The position numbers and the translations under genes are program-made. The notes under the pieces were generated by a model. That model ran no database searches and was not told the origin of the DNA. It saw nothing but the letters and a program-made list of their open reading frames with translations. Below are positions 35,701 to 48,132 of a DNA stretch of 64,000 nucleotides, piece after piece. How positions within the stretch are numbered: the stretch's first letter is position 1; every line of letters starts with the position of its first letter. This DNA comes from Hydractinia symbiolongicarpus (taxonomy: Eukaryota; Cnidaria; Hydrozoa; Anthoathecata; Hydractiniidae), in assembly GCF_029227915.1 (NCBI RefSeq), contig NC_079879.1, forward strand, positions 13,888,001 through 13,952,000, in the 5' to 3' direction.

Positions 35701-38700
35701 TGAACAACTAACCATCAAAGAATTTTTCACGAACAAACTGAAGCATCCCATTCTTCATCGTCTGATTGGGAATTGCTTTTTTCACTGGAACACAATAAAA
35801 CCTGCGCAGATGTTTTTCATTCGTAACAAGAGTTTTCTCCTGCGTTAGAATTCTCATCAAAATTATCATGCAGCTAATTACAGGTCTATATGCTCAAAAA
35901 GATCAAATAGCTATTTGCAAATCTTTGATGCGTTTAGCAGGGAAGAAATGGGCACTGTAAAACAAAGTGAACTTATGCCGGGATAGACGTACGAAAGATT
36001 ATAGAAAACAAACTAGCTAAAAAACGCTTTTATAGCGGCAATCAGGCAGATGTTTTTAACTCCTTATAAAGTTTGTTTTTAAAACAAATGAAAAGGTTTT
36101 TTTTTTTTGAAAAAAAATCAAATAAAAACACGATGATAAACTTTTCAAGACATTCTCTATCGTTTTTTTAACAGTCCAAGGAAAATAAATGTTTTTCGGT
36201 TTTTGTTTCTGAGTGCATAAGCTGTAACGGAAGGGTTGGAAACTGGTCAGGCCTTCATCATATGTGTCCCTTTGTATAACAGTGTTCCTTGCAATTGATT
36301 TGAGAAGAAATGACAGTGAGGGAAAAATTATTAAGCTTGGAAATTTGTTTATTATATGCTTATTTTTTAATAATCTGAACTAAAGTATAAACTTTATGCT
36401 TATAAAAAAAGAGTGATCTTTAGCTCTCAAGCATCCCTACTATATCATAACTATCTACTGTATACCAACATGGAGCATGATACCAAGTACAATTAAAAGT
36501 ATATTTGTAAATTATGGAAAGTCAAAACTAAACCAATTTTTTTTAGTTTTAGTGTCGACCATGATTATAACTATCTATTATCGAAGAAAAAAATAATAAA
36601 AACGAACAAATAAAACAAGATGTGCAAACCTCGACCAGTCCGTTACTACTAATATCTGAAAGAGGAGACTGCTTTTTTACTACGCCTGTCTCTGGAGGTT
36701 CGGAATTTGTCACCTAAATACAAAACGAGAATTTTTTAGATTAATAAAACAGTTTCGGTAAGTCGAGGTTGAACAAATAAATGTAATCATGGACATTTAT
36801 TTCTTATAAAAGAAAACCATTTACCATTGAAATTTTTTTAGGACTAAACGGGTCATCGGTGTTTTCAACAAACGATTTTTTACTTGTGTCTATTCCCGCG
36901 CTTTTTTTAACTGCTGCTAGTTTTGCAGCAAGTTCTGAAGTGCTGGGAGAGTCTCTTGCAAATAAATCTGCAGAACTATAAACAACAAAAATATGAAAAT
37001 ATATGTTATAAATCAGAAAGGGCAGTAAAAAAGAAATCAAAGTAAGTGTTGATTGTTTCAATCGTGCATTTATAAATCTATTTGGGAAGACATGGAACAC
37101 CAAAATGTTTTTTAGAAAGCTCATAAATTATAGATAATTTAAATAAAAAATAGAAATATTTGACAGAAAGAAGATAAAAAAGGAATATATAAAAATTATT
37201 TTCTCAGTACTTTTCAATAAAATTAATTTATTTAAGTTTTAATCCTGATATCTCAAAAGGTGTTTAAGTGACTTATAGCAAACGAACTGAACACCTTTAT
37301 GGAGCCTAAGCTTTCTTAATTCCTCTGTGGATTTAGAAAAGAACACAGTCCTCAACATGCTTTGATTGATATGCAACGAAATTTTAAAAGTTGCTTGGGC
37401 AATTTTGGATCAAATCAAATTCGATCAATCGAAGCTTTAAATGTTGAGAGTTTAAATGTTGAGAGTCGGCAACTCGAAAAATGTATGTTCAGTTATTTTT
37501 TACGTTTTTGCAGTTTATTATTTTATGAGAAAATAACACTATTCGACAGGAAATTTATCTGGCTTTCAGAAAATTCATATTTTTAATTCGCAGTTTAGGG
37601 TAGTATCATTAATTTTTTTTAAGCCATAAGCAGTATAAATATAGTTTTAGCATAGTGTTAGAACCCTCTTAGCCTAGAAACCCTCTTAGCAATAACATAA
37701 TCTTACAACTTGGTGGATGGAAACAAGATAATAATAAATGAATAAAAAAATAAGAACAAGAACAACTGAAGATTCAAAGAATTATTATTTCAACATAATT
37801 TACTTAGCTTAAAACACCAAGATGCCTATGTGCGTCACTTGCTTACTTCACAAGAATTATATTATATTATATTTCTTATAAAAACAATATGAAGTTAACA
37901 AAATTAAAAGGACCTATATCATATATATATATATTATAAATTCCTTTCCTTAATACGTCATACTCACGTTAACGAGTTTGATATGTGTTGCGACGTTACA
38001 GTAGAGTCGGCTGGTTTATCTAAATGAACAGAAAAACGTTTTTTCATCGATCTAAATAATACAAAAGGGACCGGTGATGGAAAGAGTACTTACCAGGAGA
38101 GTCTGAACCAATCAGAGGATCAAAGCGAACGTATAAGGATTTTCTTGACAATTCTGCTTGTCTTTGCTACATAAAACAGAAAATATTTTGAATAGGAAGT
38201 TTTATTTCAAGAAATCACCAAACAAATAAGCACGCCATTCTGTATCAGATAAAGTTTTCACAGGAATGAATGCATTAAATATAAATGATCAACTATTCAG
38301 AGAGTCATGTATCTTTCACACAAACATTCATTACCGTGAAAGATGTGACACTATTATATTGTTGCTATCAAAAAAAGTGGTTAAAACACCCAGCCCATAT
38401 TAACATGAAAATTTCTGTTCTAAAATTAACTTAATGAAAATATATATACCGTAAATAACGAATTAGGCGCACGGGGCACTTACTTAAAAATTTTATTTTG
38501 ACAGGGGCGCTTATAAATTTTTTTTAGAAAAGCACATTTTTTAAACTTCATTCTCATAACTTTATGAATAAAAAATAGAAATACAAACAAAAAATAAAAA
38601 AATATAATAGTAATAATCTATCTTTTATGTAATCTCAATATTTTCATCTTCATCTTCATCGCCTTATCGTCGTCTATTGTGAGGAATTCATAGTCATAGT

Positions 38701-41700
38701 AAAAATCGTTGTTTTTTTGTGCCGATCTAAATAAGCGCTGGGGGGGGGGGGGGGGGGGGGAGTATGCGCATAATAGAGCAGGGGCTTTTATCAGGGTGAC
38801 CACTCATAAAATGAGAACAAAAGTAAGGATATTAAGGAGACAAATTGACATTTTTTAAGGATATTTTGCTGCGAACGAGAATAAAAAAAAATAAAAAATA
38901 AGGCTAATTAAGGAGAAAACCAACTTTAGTTCTCTATCTTTAGTGTTACATACTATGTTCTATGATCAGAATATTATACATATTATACAAATATACTTAT
39001 AAGTTATGTCCTGAAAGATAGAAAATATAGGATTTCAGGTAACAGAGAAATTGTCTTATTTCACATGTGATGAACAATCCATAAACACACTTCCAAAACA
39101 GTTACAATCAGAAAAATTAAGAAATAAGGAGAAATTAAGGAGAATAGCTAAAATTTCATTTTTCTTAAGTATATTTACGCACTTTTTAGGAGATTTTCTT
39201 TTTCTAAGGTTATTTAAGGAATTTAAGGAGGAGTGGTCACCCTGCTTATTTACAAGTATTTCCCTAACCCTGGGGCGCATGTTCGACAGGGACGCTTATT
39301 GGGCACGGGGCGCTTAATCTGTCATTTACGGTACGTAAAACAATATATTGCTGCTGAAGAAAAGACACACAGGTCAAATTGAAAACACTAACTTTATTCT
39401 TCGTAAAAGACACAAAACAATAGCAAACATTGTTGCCAACTTACCGCAGCTTCGTCGTCATTTTCTCCACATTGTTCCAAAAAACTTAAGTCTTCCATAA
39501 ATTCCGCTAAAATGGGACAAGAATGCCATACTGTCGCACAATCAGACAAGAATTTTTACATGCTACATTAGGTTACTAATCATTTTGAAATTTCAACCGA
39601 GAATTAAGATTTGCAAAAAAGAATTTAGGGGAGAATAACCTGGAGAAAGACTTAAATTTTAGAATTTCACCACAAGTTCATATTTTAAGTTAAATGCTGA
39701 ATAAAGCATGCAGATACACTGATTTTATGGGTTTGCACGAATTAAGGAATAATATATATTTTTAAGATTTTGGGGTAATATTTACTAAGTAAATGTTTTC
39801 TCATTTTTAGATTAACAATAGCTGCAACCACACGTTTAAAAGACATTTTTCCCAAAAAACATTTTTTATGTGACGCAGTATTTTTTGGTATCATACTTTA
39901 AATAATTAACGTGCCACAACAGTTCAACGAATTTTGTCTATTTACTCTATTTAGAATAACACGTTATATAACATTTTGTGAATTGAGAAGACTTTTACCA
40001 CCAAAACAGTTCTTTAAACTGGAAAATAGAAAAAACATTCTCAAAACTTTCAAAGAACTGAAAATTCGAAAGAGCTTTTTGCACTAAGGTCTGCAACACT
40101 AAGATATTGTTGATAGTAGTATTGGTAGCAATTTCTTTCACCAATGTCATGAGTTAAACTACTATAAAACAGAGCACAACAGAAAAATACCTGAGTCAGC
40201 AGATTTAAACTGTGCATCAAGATCATAACTGAAATCTTGAATTATATTTCCAACAGCACTTGAGTTCTGACTACACAATCCAGAGTCAGTATCATTTAAT
40301 GACAATTCCCCTGAAGGTGGTAGATTTGAATCGGCGGTTTCATTTAAATCAAAGGTAACACCTTTACTACTCTTTGATTTCAATACGACTTCTAAACACA
40401 TATATAAATAGTGATTTGATGATGATTTGATTTAAATAGTATAAGTTTAAGAGATTTTAAACATGAAAAAAGAAATATCAATGCTGTAAACACAAGTCGG
40501 CAAGAAAACATAGATGATTTCAAAGTAAATATAAAACATGCTTTGTCCTTTTACTCCCTTTCTTAAGGCTGAAAAAGCCCTGATTAAATTTTTAAAAAAA
40601 TTTGCAAAAAAATCAGGCCCTATAAAAACACCATGAAGGAGGGTTTTAAATATATTTACAATGCGATATGGACATCATGGATTTTGTTTAATTATACGTT
40701 TCATTAATAAAAAAAAACATGCTAGTAATTTCAAATGTAAACAAACAAAGAAACGATAGGAAAGCTTTTTATCTGTTGAATATTGACTTCAACCTTATGC
40801 ACTCAAAATTAAACCTCTACCTAAAAAAGGTTTACACCATTTTTCTAAAAATACCCTGAAAACACTGCGTATGTGCACAAACTACAGCTATGTATAACTG
40901 CAAAAAAAATTTGAATGGAGAAAATATTTTTCCATGCTTTTCTGCTAAAAATGACGTTAAGCTCTTACAGTTTTTTTATTTAAAGAGACTGCTCTTCCAG
41001 CTTACCAAGCCACCCAGTTACAAAAACATAATATGTGTATCATAAAATAGAGACTTAAATAAGCCTGAATATCAAGGATCATAAAAGTTTAAATAAAAAA
41101 TTACTCTCCTCACAAACAAAAAGCAGCATGCTCCTTGGGTCGAGGAAAGAGAAAGGGCATGGTTAGTTAAGTTTACATACCCTGATTTTCTGTGACTATT
41201 CCATCGTCCTTATCATTTAGTGCAGAAGAACCTCCACGGGGTTTTACTGGTAAACTATTAAATTTGTCTTCATTCTCATTGTTAGCTTCTGGAACATTTA
41301 TTTCATTAGATGAATTATCAGTAGGGATATTAACATTACCTCCGCCTCTAACCTTAATTGGAATATTATCGAATGGATCTTCTGCTGGCATTAGGGCACC
41401 CCCTCCCCTAGGCTTCACTGGTAATGCATCAAATTCGTCTTCATCTTTAATATTATCAGCTGGTACATTAACAACAGTTGCACCACGTGGCTTCACAGGA
41501 AGTGAATTAAAATCATCCTCGTCTGAATCCATGGATTTAATGTCTTCTTCGCTAAATAACACAAATACCTTTATAAAAACATTCACAGATTCCTTGCAGT
41601 ATCCAGATGGGCAAAAGTTGTTACAGTTTAATAAATTAAGGATCACTGACCTGACAGTAAGATGGTAGAACATGTTACTGTATATATGTGCACCTTAAAG

Positions 41701-44700
41701 TTGTTACGTTTTCAATTTACGAATTTATGAGTGTATTATAGTTACAGTTGTGTTTGCAGTTTTTTTAAAAACAATTTTGTTTAAAATACGCAAATAAATG
41801 AATACTTCATATGTACTAAGTTGCACCTTCACTTAATTCTTCATAGTTTAAAAACAAACAAAAGATCAAATTTCAGTTAAAAAATAAGCTAGTCTTTTTT
41901 CTCTTCTTAAAAATGATGGATGAATATTTAATCAGGCAAGTTGTTTTTTTTATTTTTATATATATATTTGTTATATTATAGTGAAATGCTTACCAGTAAA
42001 TCACAACTTTATTTACTAATTCTTCTACTATGAACTAAAAAAAAATAAAACCAAAAATTTATCAGATGTGCATGTGTGTGCATAATTGTGATGATTTTGT
42101 TGCAAATATATAAGAAGGTATATTATAAAAACAGGTATTAAGCTTTTACTGAAGAAAAAGTAATTAAGAGCAACAGGCTAATATTTTAATGTTATTTTAA
42201 TTATATATGTGGATAAAGCAGGTATCATAATTATCTGAAAGAGCACCAGGGATTCTTTACCTTATTCTAATTTGGAGTGGCACTTATCAGAAGAGGTTGG
42301 TGATTTGATTTTGTCACAAATATGAAAAGTAAAATATAAAAACAGTTATTAAGCTTTGACTAAAGTCATTAGAGCATGAGATGATATTTTAATTGTAAAC
42401 CGCCATAAAGCTGGTATCTAATTATCTGAATAAGCACCAGGGTACTCCTTAATTTTAACGGAAGGTAGAATATGGTTAACTTAAGAGAGTATTGGTAAGA
42501 AAAAAAGAAAGGTTAAACACACACCGCTAAACTCATGCTGGTTGTTAAATAACATCCAGGGGCTGATCCACGTCAATTTGGACATTGGTATACCGATTTT
42601 CGGGACATCTAATTTGGCCGCCCAAAATAGAGACACATAATTTTAAAATGCTTGAGAACTACTGTATTTCTTATTTTCTGGATATTTTTCAAGTCACAGA
42701 GAAGATGTGTTTTCATGAAGAAACTGCGTTCTAGACTAAAAAAGAAGACGATGCATATGCTAAAGCCATGTATTTTTGTTGTCCCATTTTCGTAAATCCT
42801 CACAATTCTATACAACTCGAAATCATTGTTTTCAGAAATACAACAGACATGCGCGATCAAAACAACAAAACCATCAACGTAGATACCATTTATTTTACAG
42901 AACCGGAACAACATGCATAGAAATTTTTTTCAAAAAAAAAAGAAACTTTGAACCAACTTAATGTAAAATCGTTAATTAAAAGTTTTGAAAAATCACAACA
43001 CTGCTCAGAACAAAAACATATTTTAATTTTTAATAAACGAAACTTTTTGAAGTGTTTGACAACTATATGATTGTTCACCTAAGAACTTTATTCCTTGAAA
43101 GAAATATAAAAAATATGGTGGCCTCTGTTCATAAATTTTGTATTTTGACTGGGAAATATAAACAGAAGTCATTGCCCGTGGAAAAATCCATGGGTTCGCC
43201 CGTCCATTATATTTACCCGTAGCAACAAAGTGGATAAACAGACAGACAGACGACGGCTATTATTATAGAGACATTTTGTGTTTCTATAGGTAAGGCTATT
43301 TTGGCCAATCTAGAGACCCCCACAAAGTCTCAAAAAAAATATTTCAGGGGCTACCGACGTCCAAAATAAATATCTGGATCAACCCCTGCCATCATAAAAA
43401 TAAGCTATCATAGATATGAAAAAGAAAAAAAAAATGCAAACACGTACATCAATAAAAAAAAAAAATCACAAAATTTATGCACAAGCATTCTTAAAAAAAA
43501 TCATGCCATAAGCAGAGATGTAATTTTTGAAAAAAATCAGCCAATTAACTACCTGAAGGTCACCTTCTTGGAAAAAAATGAGAAATGATTTTTAGGACAA
43601 CCTCAAATGATGCTTTACATAAGAGAGGGAACTAAAAAGAGCAGTATTTTCCAAAAAGATTCAACACACGACTGAAGAGTAAAAAATTGATGTATTTAAA
43701 GGGCAATTAAGCCTCAAACTTGAATAGCATTGTTTCAGTTAACATTTGTTCGTTTCCCAAATTCTGGTCAAAATTTTAACTTACCCCATCTATAAACGAA
43801 CGGTAAGCGTCATTTAAATTTTCTGAGGCCACGGCTGATTCTGGAGACTGTTATACCGTGACGTATATTACGCTGAAGAAGCATAAGCTTGCACTGAGGC
43901 AAGCAGCGAGATATGGAAAATTTAAGCTCCTGCTCTGACTCTCCTATTTCTAAAATATTCAAGTGACTCTAGTGAAACGTCAGTAACAGGATGTTACATA
44001 AATGAGCCTGAATGCTCTAAAGCAGAATTTGAAAAAGTGACTTATGAATCTAGTGATAGCGAAGAAGAACACAAATTAAACTTAAGCAGACTTGAAAATT
44101 TGCATTGGTGCACCTGTACATGTTGCGAACTCTTCTTATATACTAATAAGTAAATCATTCTTCAAAACATATGTTTCTCGTAAATATTTCAAAGACCATA
44201 TTTCTCATAGTCACTTTTAAAAATAAAACATTCTTCCTATCTTCTTATTTTCTCACTTTTCGCTTTATAATCTTACAGGTCCACACACTATGAAAATACA
44301 CACTATCTCAGATTATTTAATTAAATTAAAAATAATGTCATTCCTTAAATATCAATTAAAAAAGGAGGAGAGCCCATGTGCCTCAAATAAAAATTTGTTT
44401 CAAAGAAGTTTTGATGAACGAATAATTTCTTTTGAATATTTTTACTTTTATCCTGGTTTACACTATAACTTAAACTTTGATTCCGCTGTAGGGAATTTCC
44501 TGATCCAAATATACTGGTTTCAAAAAATTTGTTGACATATAACGGGACTTAGCATTTTTTTTAACAAACAATACCAACGAAAAAGCGAAATAAAGTACAG
44601 CAGACCAGAGTTATTTTTTGAATCGTTACGTTTGTTCACATTGTGTAAACAACTTTAAAAAAGACAAAGAGATCAAAAAATTGAAATGAGGGTAAAATAC

Positions 44701-45982
44701 GTCATAGATCTCCATCGCAGATATTGTTTTGATTTTAACATGGCGATTACTGTTGTCAACTATTAAGCTAGAAAAAGGATTTAAATTAAAAAAATTTCAA
44801 TTTTTTTTATATACCATCAAAATATGTAGGGTTTGTAAAAGATATTTCCAAAGAAAAAAAATTTCGGCTTAAGTCCCCTTTTAACTGCTTTACGCAACCA
44901 GCTATGTTATATATGTTATTGGTTCAATTTGCAAAACATAAATTCTCTTTAAATTGTAAGACATAATAACAGTAATAACAACAATAATCATACACAATTA
45001 TGATAACAAAAGTTTTGTAGACTGTCACTTATTTATTGTGACTGAACATTTCATTTTCACCAGCATGTATGGACTCTATTAACCCCACAGTGAGTACATG
45101 CATCACTTTGAATAATTAATACAAAGTTTAATTCAAATCTGTTAATTATGAAAGAAATACGAGCCACAACATATTCATTTTTTTTGCTTGAAATATATAA
45201 ATTATTAAAACAACACTAGAATTTTTTTTTTTGATTTTTTCGATTTTTGAGTTTTAAGCATCATTTATAAACACTAAACACTACAAAGCAAATTTTAGGA
45301 GATACCATTTTAACTGTACCGGTATAATACATTTTTTTCAAAGAAAGAGCAGTTTAATTTTCATCACAAACCTGTGCTAGCTGAATAATCAATAAGTGAT
45401 CTTCTTTTGTGATAACCTCAACTCTATCTTGCCAATTTAGTTGCTCGTCCAAATCTCGGATTTTAGCCCAAGGTGAATCACTGTTTGATTGTTGACAAAG
45501 TGACTTTTCAAACGTTACCTAAATGTAATTATAACAAACATATTTAGGGCAACAAATAAAAATAAGATAGTAAAATAATAATAAAAAACACAATCACAGC
45601 ACTAATGGACATCAAAGTGTCATGCACTTATGTTTTTCGAGAACAATAAATGAAGATAGGTTTTTGATGTGCAACATTTAAAATTTTGTTTAAAGTGCAC
45701 AGGGGAAGAACTTTTTATGGTCAAGGAATTTGACCATGATTTGACCACAATCTGAATTCCTATATATCAAATAATTTCATGTGAAATGCACACAAAATGT
45801 ATAGTATAACACAAAAAATGCAGTACCACTTTTCTCTTTTTCGTGAGTTCTGGTGTAAAATTTGCATGTGCTTGAGTGTTAATTTCTCGCGACAATCCAA
45901 GAACAGCTTTGCCATGCACTGGCCTAACTGATTTCTCTCTAAGTCTATTTTCTTTATTTTCTTCTGAGAACACTATGGACAT
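29729..45982 (-). CDS. TACC: TACC family protein (transforming acidic coiled-coil), long isoform
   Basis: Minus-strand exons with GT-AG borders and matching phases are: 45830-45982, 45372-45518, 41994-42034, 41181-41551, 40191-40391, 39445-39506, 38094-38166, 37968-38019, 36825-36975, 36630-36713, 33502-33591, 33274-33406, 30527-30594, 30243-30442, 30045-30165, 29729-29794. Together they give about 670 residues. The start is MSIVFSEENKENRL. The middle has LSRKSLYVRFDPLIGSDSP, a TACC signature, and an acidic repeat exon. The C-terminal 225 residues are the TACC coiled coil (YTQSDLDEVVRARESDWQKK ... YKQNEDNLKSSLNEFQ ... ENAEFAQICDDLIKK). TACC proteins act at centrosomes and microtubule plus ends with XMAP215-type partners. 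The donor of the first exon (near 45829) is uncertain and an upstream untranslated exon is likely. Confidence 0.9.
30920..32170 (+). pseudogene. YqaJ-type recombinase/exonuclease with SWIM zinc finger, disrupted
   Basis: The reading moves between frames. It begins MDTNEDLSIFF at 30920 and continues in another frame from about 30960. A SWIM finger follows (CNCKAGAGGCCKHVAAVLYQ near 31384-31445). The YqaJ nuclease region has WFAERKKRLTASNFGSVINR near 31710, WPWLGCSPDGIV near 31920 with catalytic Asp, and IEVKCPF near 31970. The end QCQGVMTVISELDFIVHTEN is in a further frame. At least five frameshifts or stops are present. It is divergent from the transposase in the same element. Confidence 0.85.
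32107..33202 (-). pseudogene. THAP-domain DDE transposase of the ISL2EU element, truncated
   Basis: The minus strand starts MEASGEKTLNTDILSAC at 33202. The THAP finger (CCVPLCYNN...LSFYVIPKEE, then after a frameshift WLSKISRKNF, GHRVCSAHF) spans about 33000-32830. A coiled region (near 32745-32560) and a helix-turn-helix follow (FPIEDMAIRFNMSTSNVSRI near 32290). The last recognisable residues are PTTRVIIDC at 32107, ending at the first catalytic Asp. The rest of the DDE core is missing. Confidence 0.85.
33969..34241 (+). CDS. Small intronless gene of 90 residues on the strand opposite TACC
   Basis: ATG 33969 to TAA 34239-34241, with an AATAAA polyadenylation signal overlapping the stop (34237-34242). 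The protein (MDTSVREQLESLNSFILKMK...) is mostly helix, with a coiled-coil-like first half and a cysteine group in the second (LCMNCYETC). The frame is open upstream to 33858 but without ATG. It lies in the TACC intron between exons 34750-35430 and 33502-33591. I do not recognise the family. It could be a retrocopy or a true nested gene. Confidence 0.45.
   Translation: MDTSVREQLESLNSFILKMKSTIHKLNIKAAQFDIDVISLHDPAKQKQMEERKQLCMNCYETCSTRMYNYSFENENKNKLEVQVMNCTEE
34750..35430 (-). CDS. TACC: Alternative 5' coding exon of TACC (short isoform)
   Basis: An acceptor-like TTAATTAG lies just upstream (near 35456) and ATG at 35428-35430 opens 227 codons to a GTAAGT donor after VTD. The donor is phase 0, like that of exon 36630-36713, and both fit the phase 0 acceptor of exon 33502-33591. 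The upstream exon cannot splice into this exon in frame with the ATG. It therefore reads best as an alternative first coding exon, giving a protein of about 452 residues with the full TACC domain. Near its start is a cysteine cluster (CCLDIIKCLFCGLC, residues about 31-44) suited to palmitoylation. A possible untranslated or coding exon (about 35711-35811, MKNGMLQFVREKFFD) lies upstream. Confidence 0.6.
38447..39333. mobile_element. Non-autonomous DNA transposon in a TACC intron, about 890 bp
   Basis: The left end reads TACCGTAAATAACGAATTAG. The right end in reverse complement reads TACCGTAAATGACAGATTAA. GCGC blocks follow the ends (GGCGCACGGGGC, GCGCCCCGTGCCC). There is no coding capacity. 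It contains a 21-base G run at 38740-38760. Confidence 0.8.
42557..43388. mobile_element. Non-autonomous hAT-like element in a TACC intron
   Basis: The ends are CAGGGGCTGATCCA and, in reverse complement, CAGGGGTTGATCCA. CAGGGG-type termini are usual for hAT elements. No clear 8-bp duplication is visible. Open frames inside are AT-rich and show no family features. Confidence 0.6.
43700..44880. mobile_element. TTAA-flanked DNA transposon remnant with P2X7-like Cys-rich fragment
   Basis: It is flanked by TTAA at 43696-43699 and 44881-44884. The ends are AGGGCAATTAAGCC and, in reverse complement, AAGGGGACTTAAGCC. TTAA duplications point to piggyBac or Kolobok-type transposition. Inside, the plus strand from about 43913 to 44152 reads MENLSSCSDSPISKIF and, after a shift, LSRLENLHWCTCTCCELF. 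This resembles the Cys-rich cytoplasmic ballast domain of P2X7 that is spread by cnidarian transposons. The frame is broken. Confidence 0.7.
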
Positions 45983-47784
45983 TCTAAAAAAATAAGTAGC
46001 AATTACAGTCTTTTTCAGGAATATTTGAGTAGGTGTGCGATGATTTGCACGTGTAAATCAAGCAACGCGTGCAATGTAAAGTGCACATGCAAAGAATGTT
46101 ACGCATACGACACAGGCTCCGAGGTTATTTTTTGTTTCGCATTCATTTTGAGGTAGAAAAGTGGGGGACGTTAAAAATCGTGAACCCCAAACACGATGAT
46201 CGAGCGTCTACTGGTATAGCGACTCTCTTCTTAACTTCCTTTTCTACATGTCCGAAATAGTATGCATGACTATACTGTCATTTTTATATTTATTGTTCAC
46301 TTTTCAGGTCATCACAAGCAAATAGACAAAAATATGCTTTGTATTTCTTTGTATATTTATTTTTGAGGCGTGCGATTAATCACACGCCTGAAACGATTTA
46401 GGCGTGTGCCAAGGCATGCGCGTGCTTCAAAAGAAAATTTCTCCCTGCATAAACTCTCTTCCCCATTCTGACTAGCTATAGGGAACTCTACAAACATAAA
46501 AAAATATTCACATCATCATTATTTAGCAAAAAAGCTGGGCCCAACCCATTCCATATACCGCAATCCATGAATTACGGTATATGAAATTTCAGATGAATGA
46601 CATTGGTGTTTAAAGCGCCATAGCTACTCGTAGTATTTATGTTTAAAAAAAGATAGCTAAAATATAATAGTTTGGAATATATTTTTATTAGTATTATGTA
46701 AACAAACTAAATTGAGTTAGCTTTGGACCCCTTTTGAAAAAGAAAAGCAAATGTAAACTGACTATGGCATCCCATTAAAATGAGAATATGGTGATTTTTT
46801 TTAACTGCTTTGAATATAAATTGTTATTAAAGTAATAAAACTTCTATATAGCACTTGAAAAATTGCATTGTGACGAACACGATTTTATTTTATATTTGTG
46901 AAACTCATGATGCATCATGACACGATAGATCCTATCTCCCATGATGGCATTATTTCACCTTTGAGCACAAAGATCAAATCCTCCTTCTTATATGCACACC
47001 ATGGTATTCAATACCTATATACAAAGTCTCTCTCAAAACTTACAACATTATAAAAATGCGTAAGCTTGCAGGAAAGTTCCTATGTTCAGGAGCTGCTTCT
47101 GGTTTTTACACTAAACTGTTCTCATACCTATATACCTAATCGCACACTAAATACCATATTTTCTAAGAAAGTATATACAGTATCAGGAAGCTTAACATCG
47201 TGTATCATGGGTGTCCTGCATGATACACGAAAGAGAGAAAAGTAAACAAATAATGTCACGTTGGATTCCATCTATATATTCAAAGTTCATATTTTCTTAC
47301 TTATAGAACAAAAGTGCTAAACATTCACAATATATTTGCAGCGGGAAATTTTAAAACGTCAGTGGGAAATTTCAAAACGTCAGTGAAAAATTTGAATTAT
47401 TTGCATTTGACGTCAAACATATTTCATTGAAAAGTGGGATCACACGATTGGAAGGTAAAATTTAGCTAATTTTAAGAAATTATGACATCATTGATTAGAT
47501 GCTCAAATGCAATTGCTGGTGCTGTTAAAAAATGTATGATATCTCACACAAGTATTTGAAACACATGTATTTTTAATAAATAGCATATCATAGACGTTTT
47601 TGAATGTTTACATTTTTCGTGGTAAACCCTTTTGGCTTTAACAATACACCTTTCGATAATTCTTTAACTCCATCGCAGCTCGTTTTGCGATCGGAGGAGG
47701 TAAACATCACACTTTTATAAGAGTTTATTAAGGAGAAAACACGTTCTTTCATGATAACTTTTCTTGCCGCATTTGTTTTTAGAT

Positions 47785-48132
47785 AGATAGAAAGATGTGC
47801 ATATTTTACATGGCTAGCCTCACAAATATCGAGGGATATACCCTGTCTATTATTTCCAGGAGGGGCCATGGCGTAGATGGAGAGTCCTAGAGTATTTAAT
47901 GCTCATTTTGAGCTACGCAGACCCAATTAGAGCCCGCGCTCTACTAGACAACTCCCGGCAACATCCAACGGCCCACACAGTGTGCCATCTTCCCAATTTC
48001 CCTCACATGGCTTGAGTTAACCCAGGGCTATGGTAACATTCACTCGCCCATGTTGAATCGCCGTCAAGAGAAATCGAACCCCGGTCTCCCGCACAGAGTA
48101 CGAGAGCTATAACCACTAATCTACGGCGCCAC
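47785..48132 (-). repeat. tRNA-derived SINE
   Basis: On the minus strand the head starts GGCGCCGTAGATTAGTGGTT (A box) and has CCGGGGTTCGATTTC (B box) about 60 bases from its start. This is a degraded tRNA-like promoter. A unique body of about 240 bp follows and ends in a CTAT-type tail (TTTCTATCTATCT) near 47785. Acceptor and T stems are mutated, so it is not a functional tRNA gene. Confidence 0.75.

Noticed and set aside
35711-35811. Extra TACC exon encoding VPVKKAIPNQTMKNGMLQFV
   Set aside because: It has acceptor- and donor-like borders and one open frame, but it does not join the next exon in frame, so it was only mentioned as possible.
38740-38760. 21-base G run as a regulatory element
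   Set aside because: It is part of a non-autonomous transposon and a homopolymer of this length is prone to assembly error.
41192-41668. 158-codon plus ORF opposite a TACC exon
   Set aside because: It is antisense to the repeat exon of TACC, which has splice sites and phase continuity; the plus frame has no family features.
47588-47869. 93-codon minus ORF starting MAPPGNNRQ
   Set aside because: Its start lies in the SINE body and the frame crosses the SINE tail; there are no family features.
48060-48132. tRNA gene on the minus strand
   Set aside because: A and B boxes are present, but the T stem does not pair, the acceptor is mutated and the anticodon loop is the wrong size; a SINE body follows directly.
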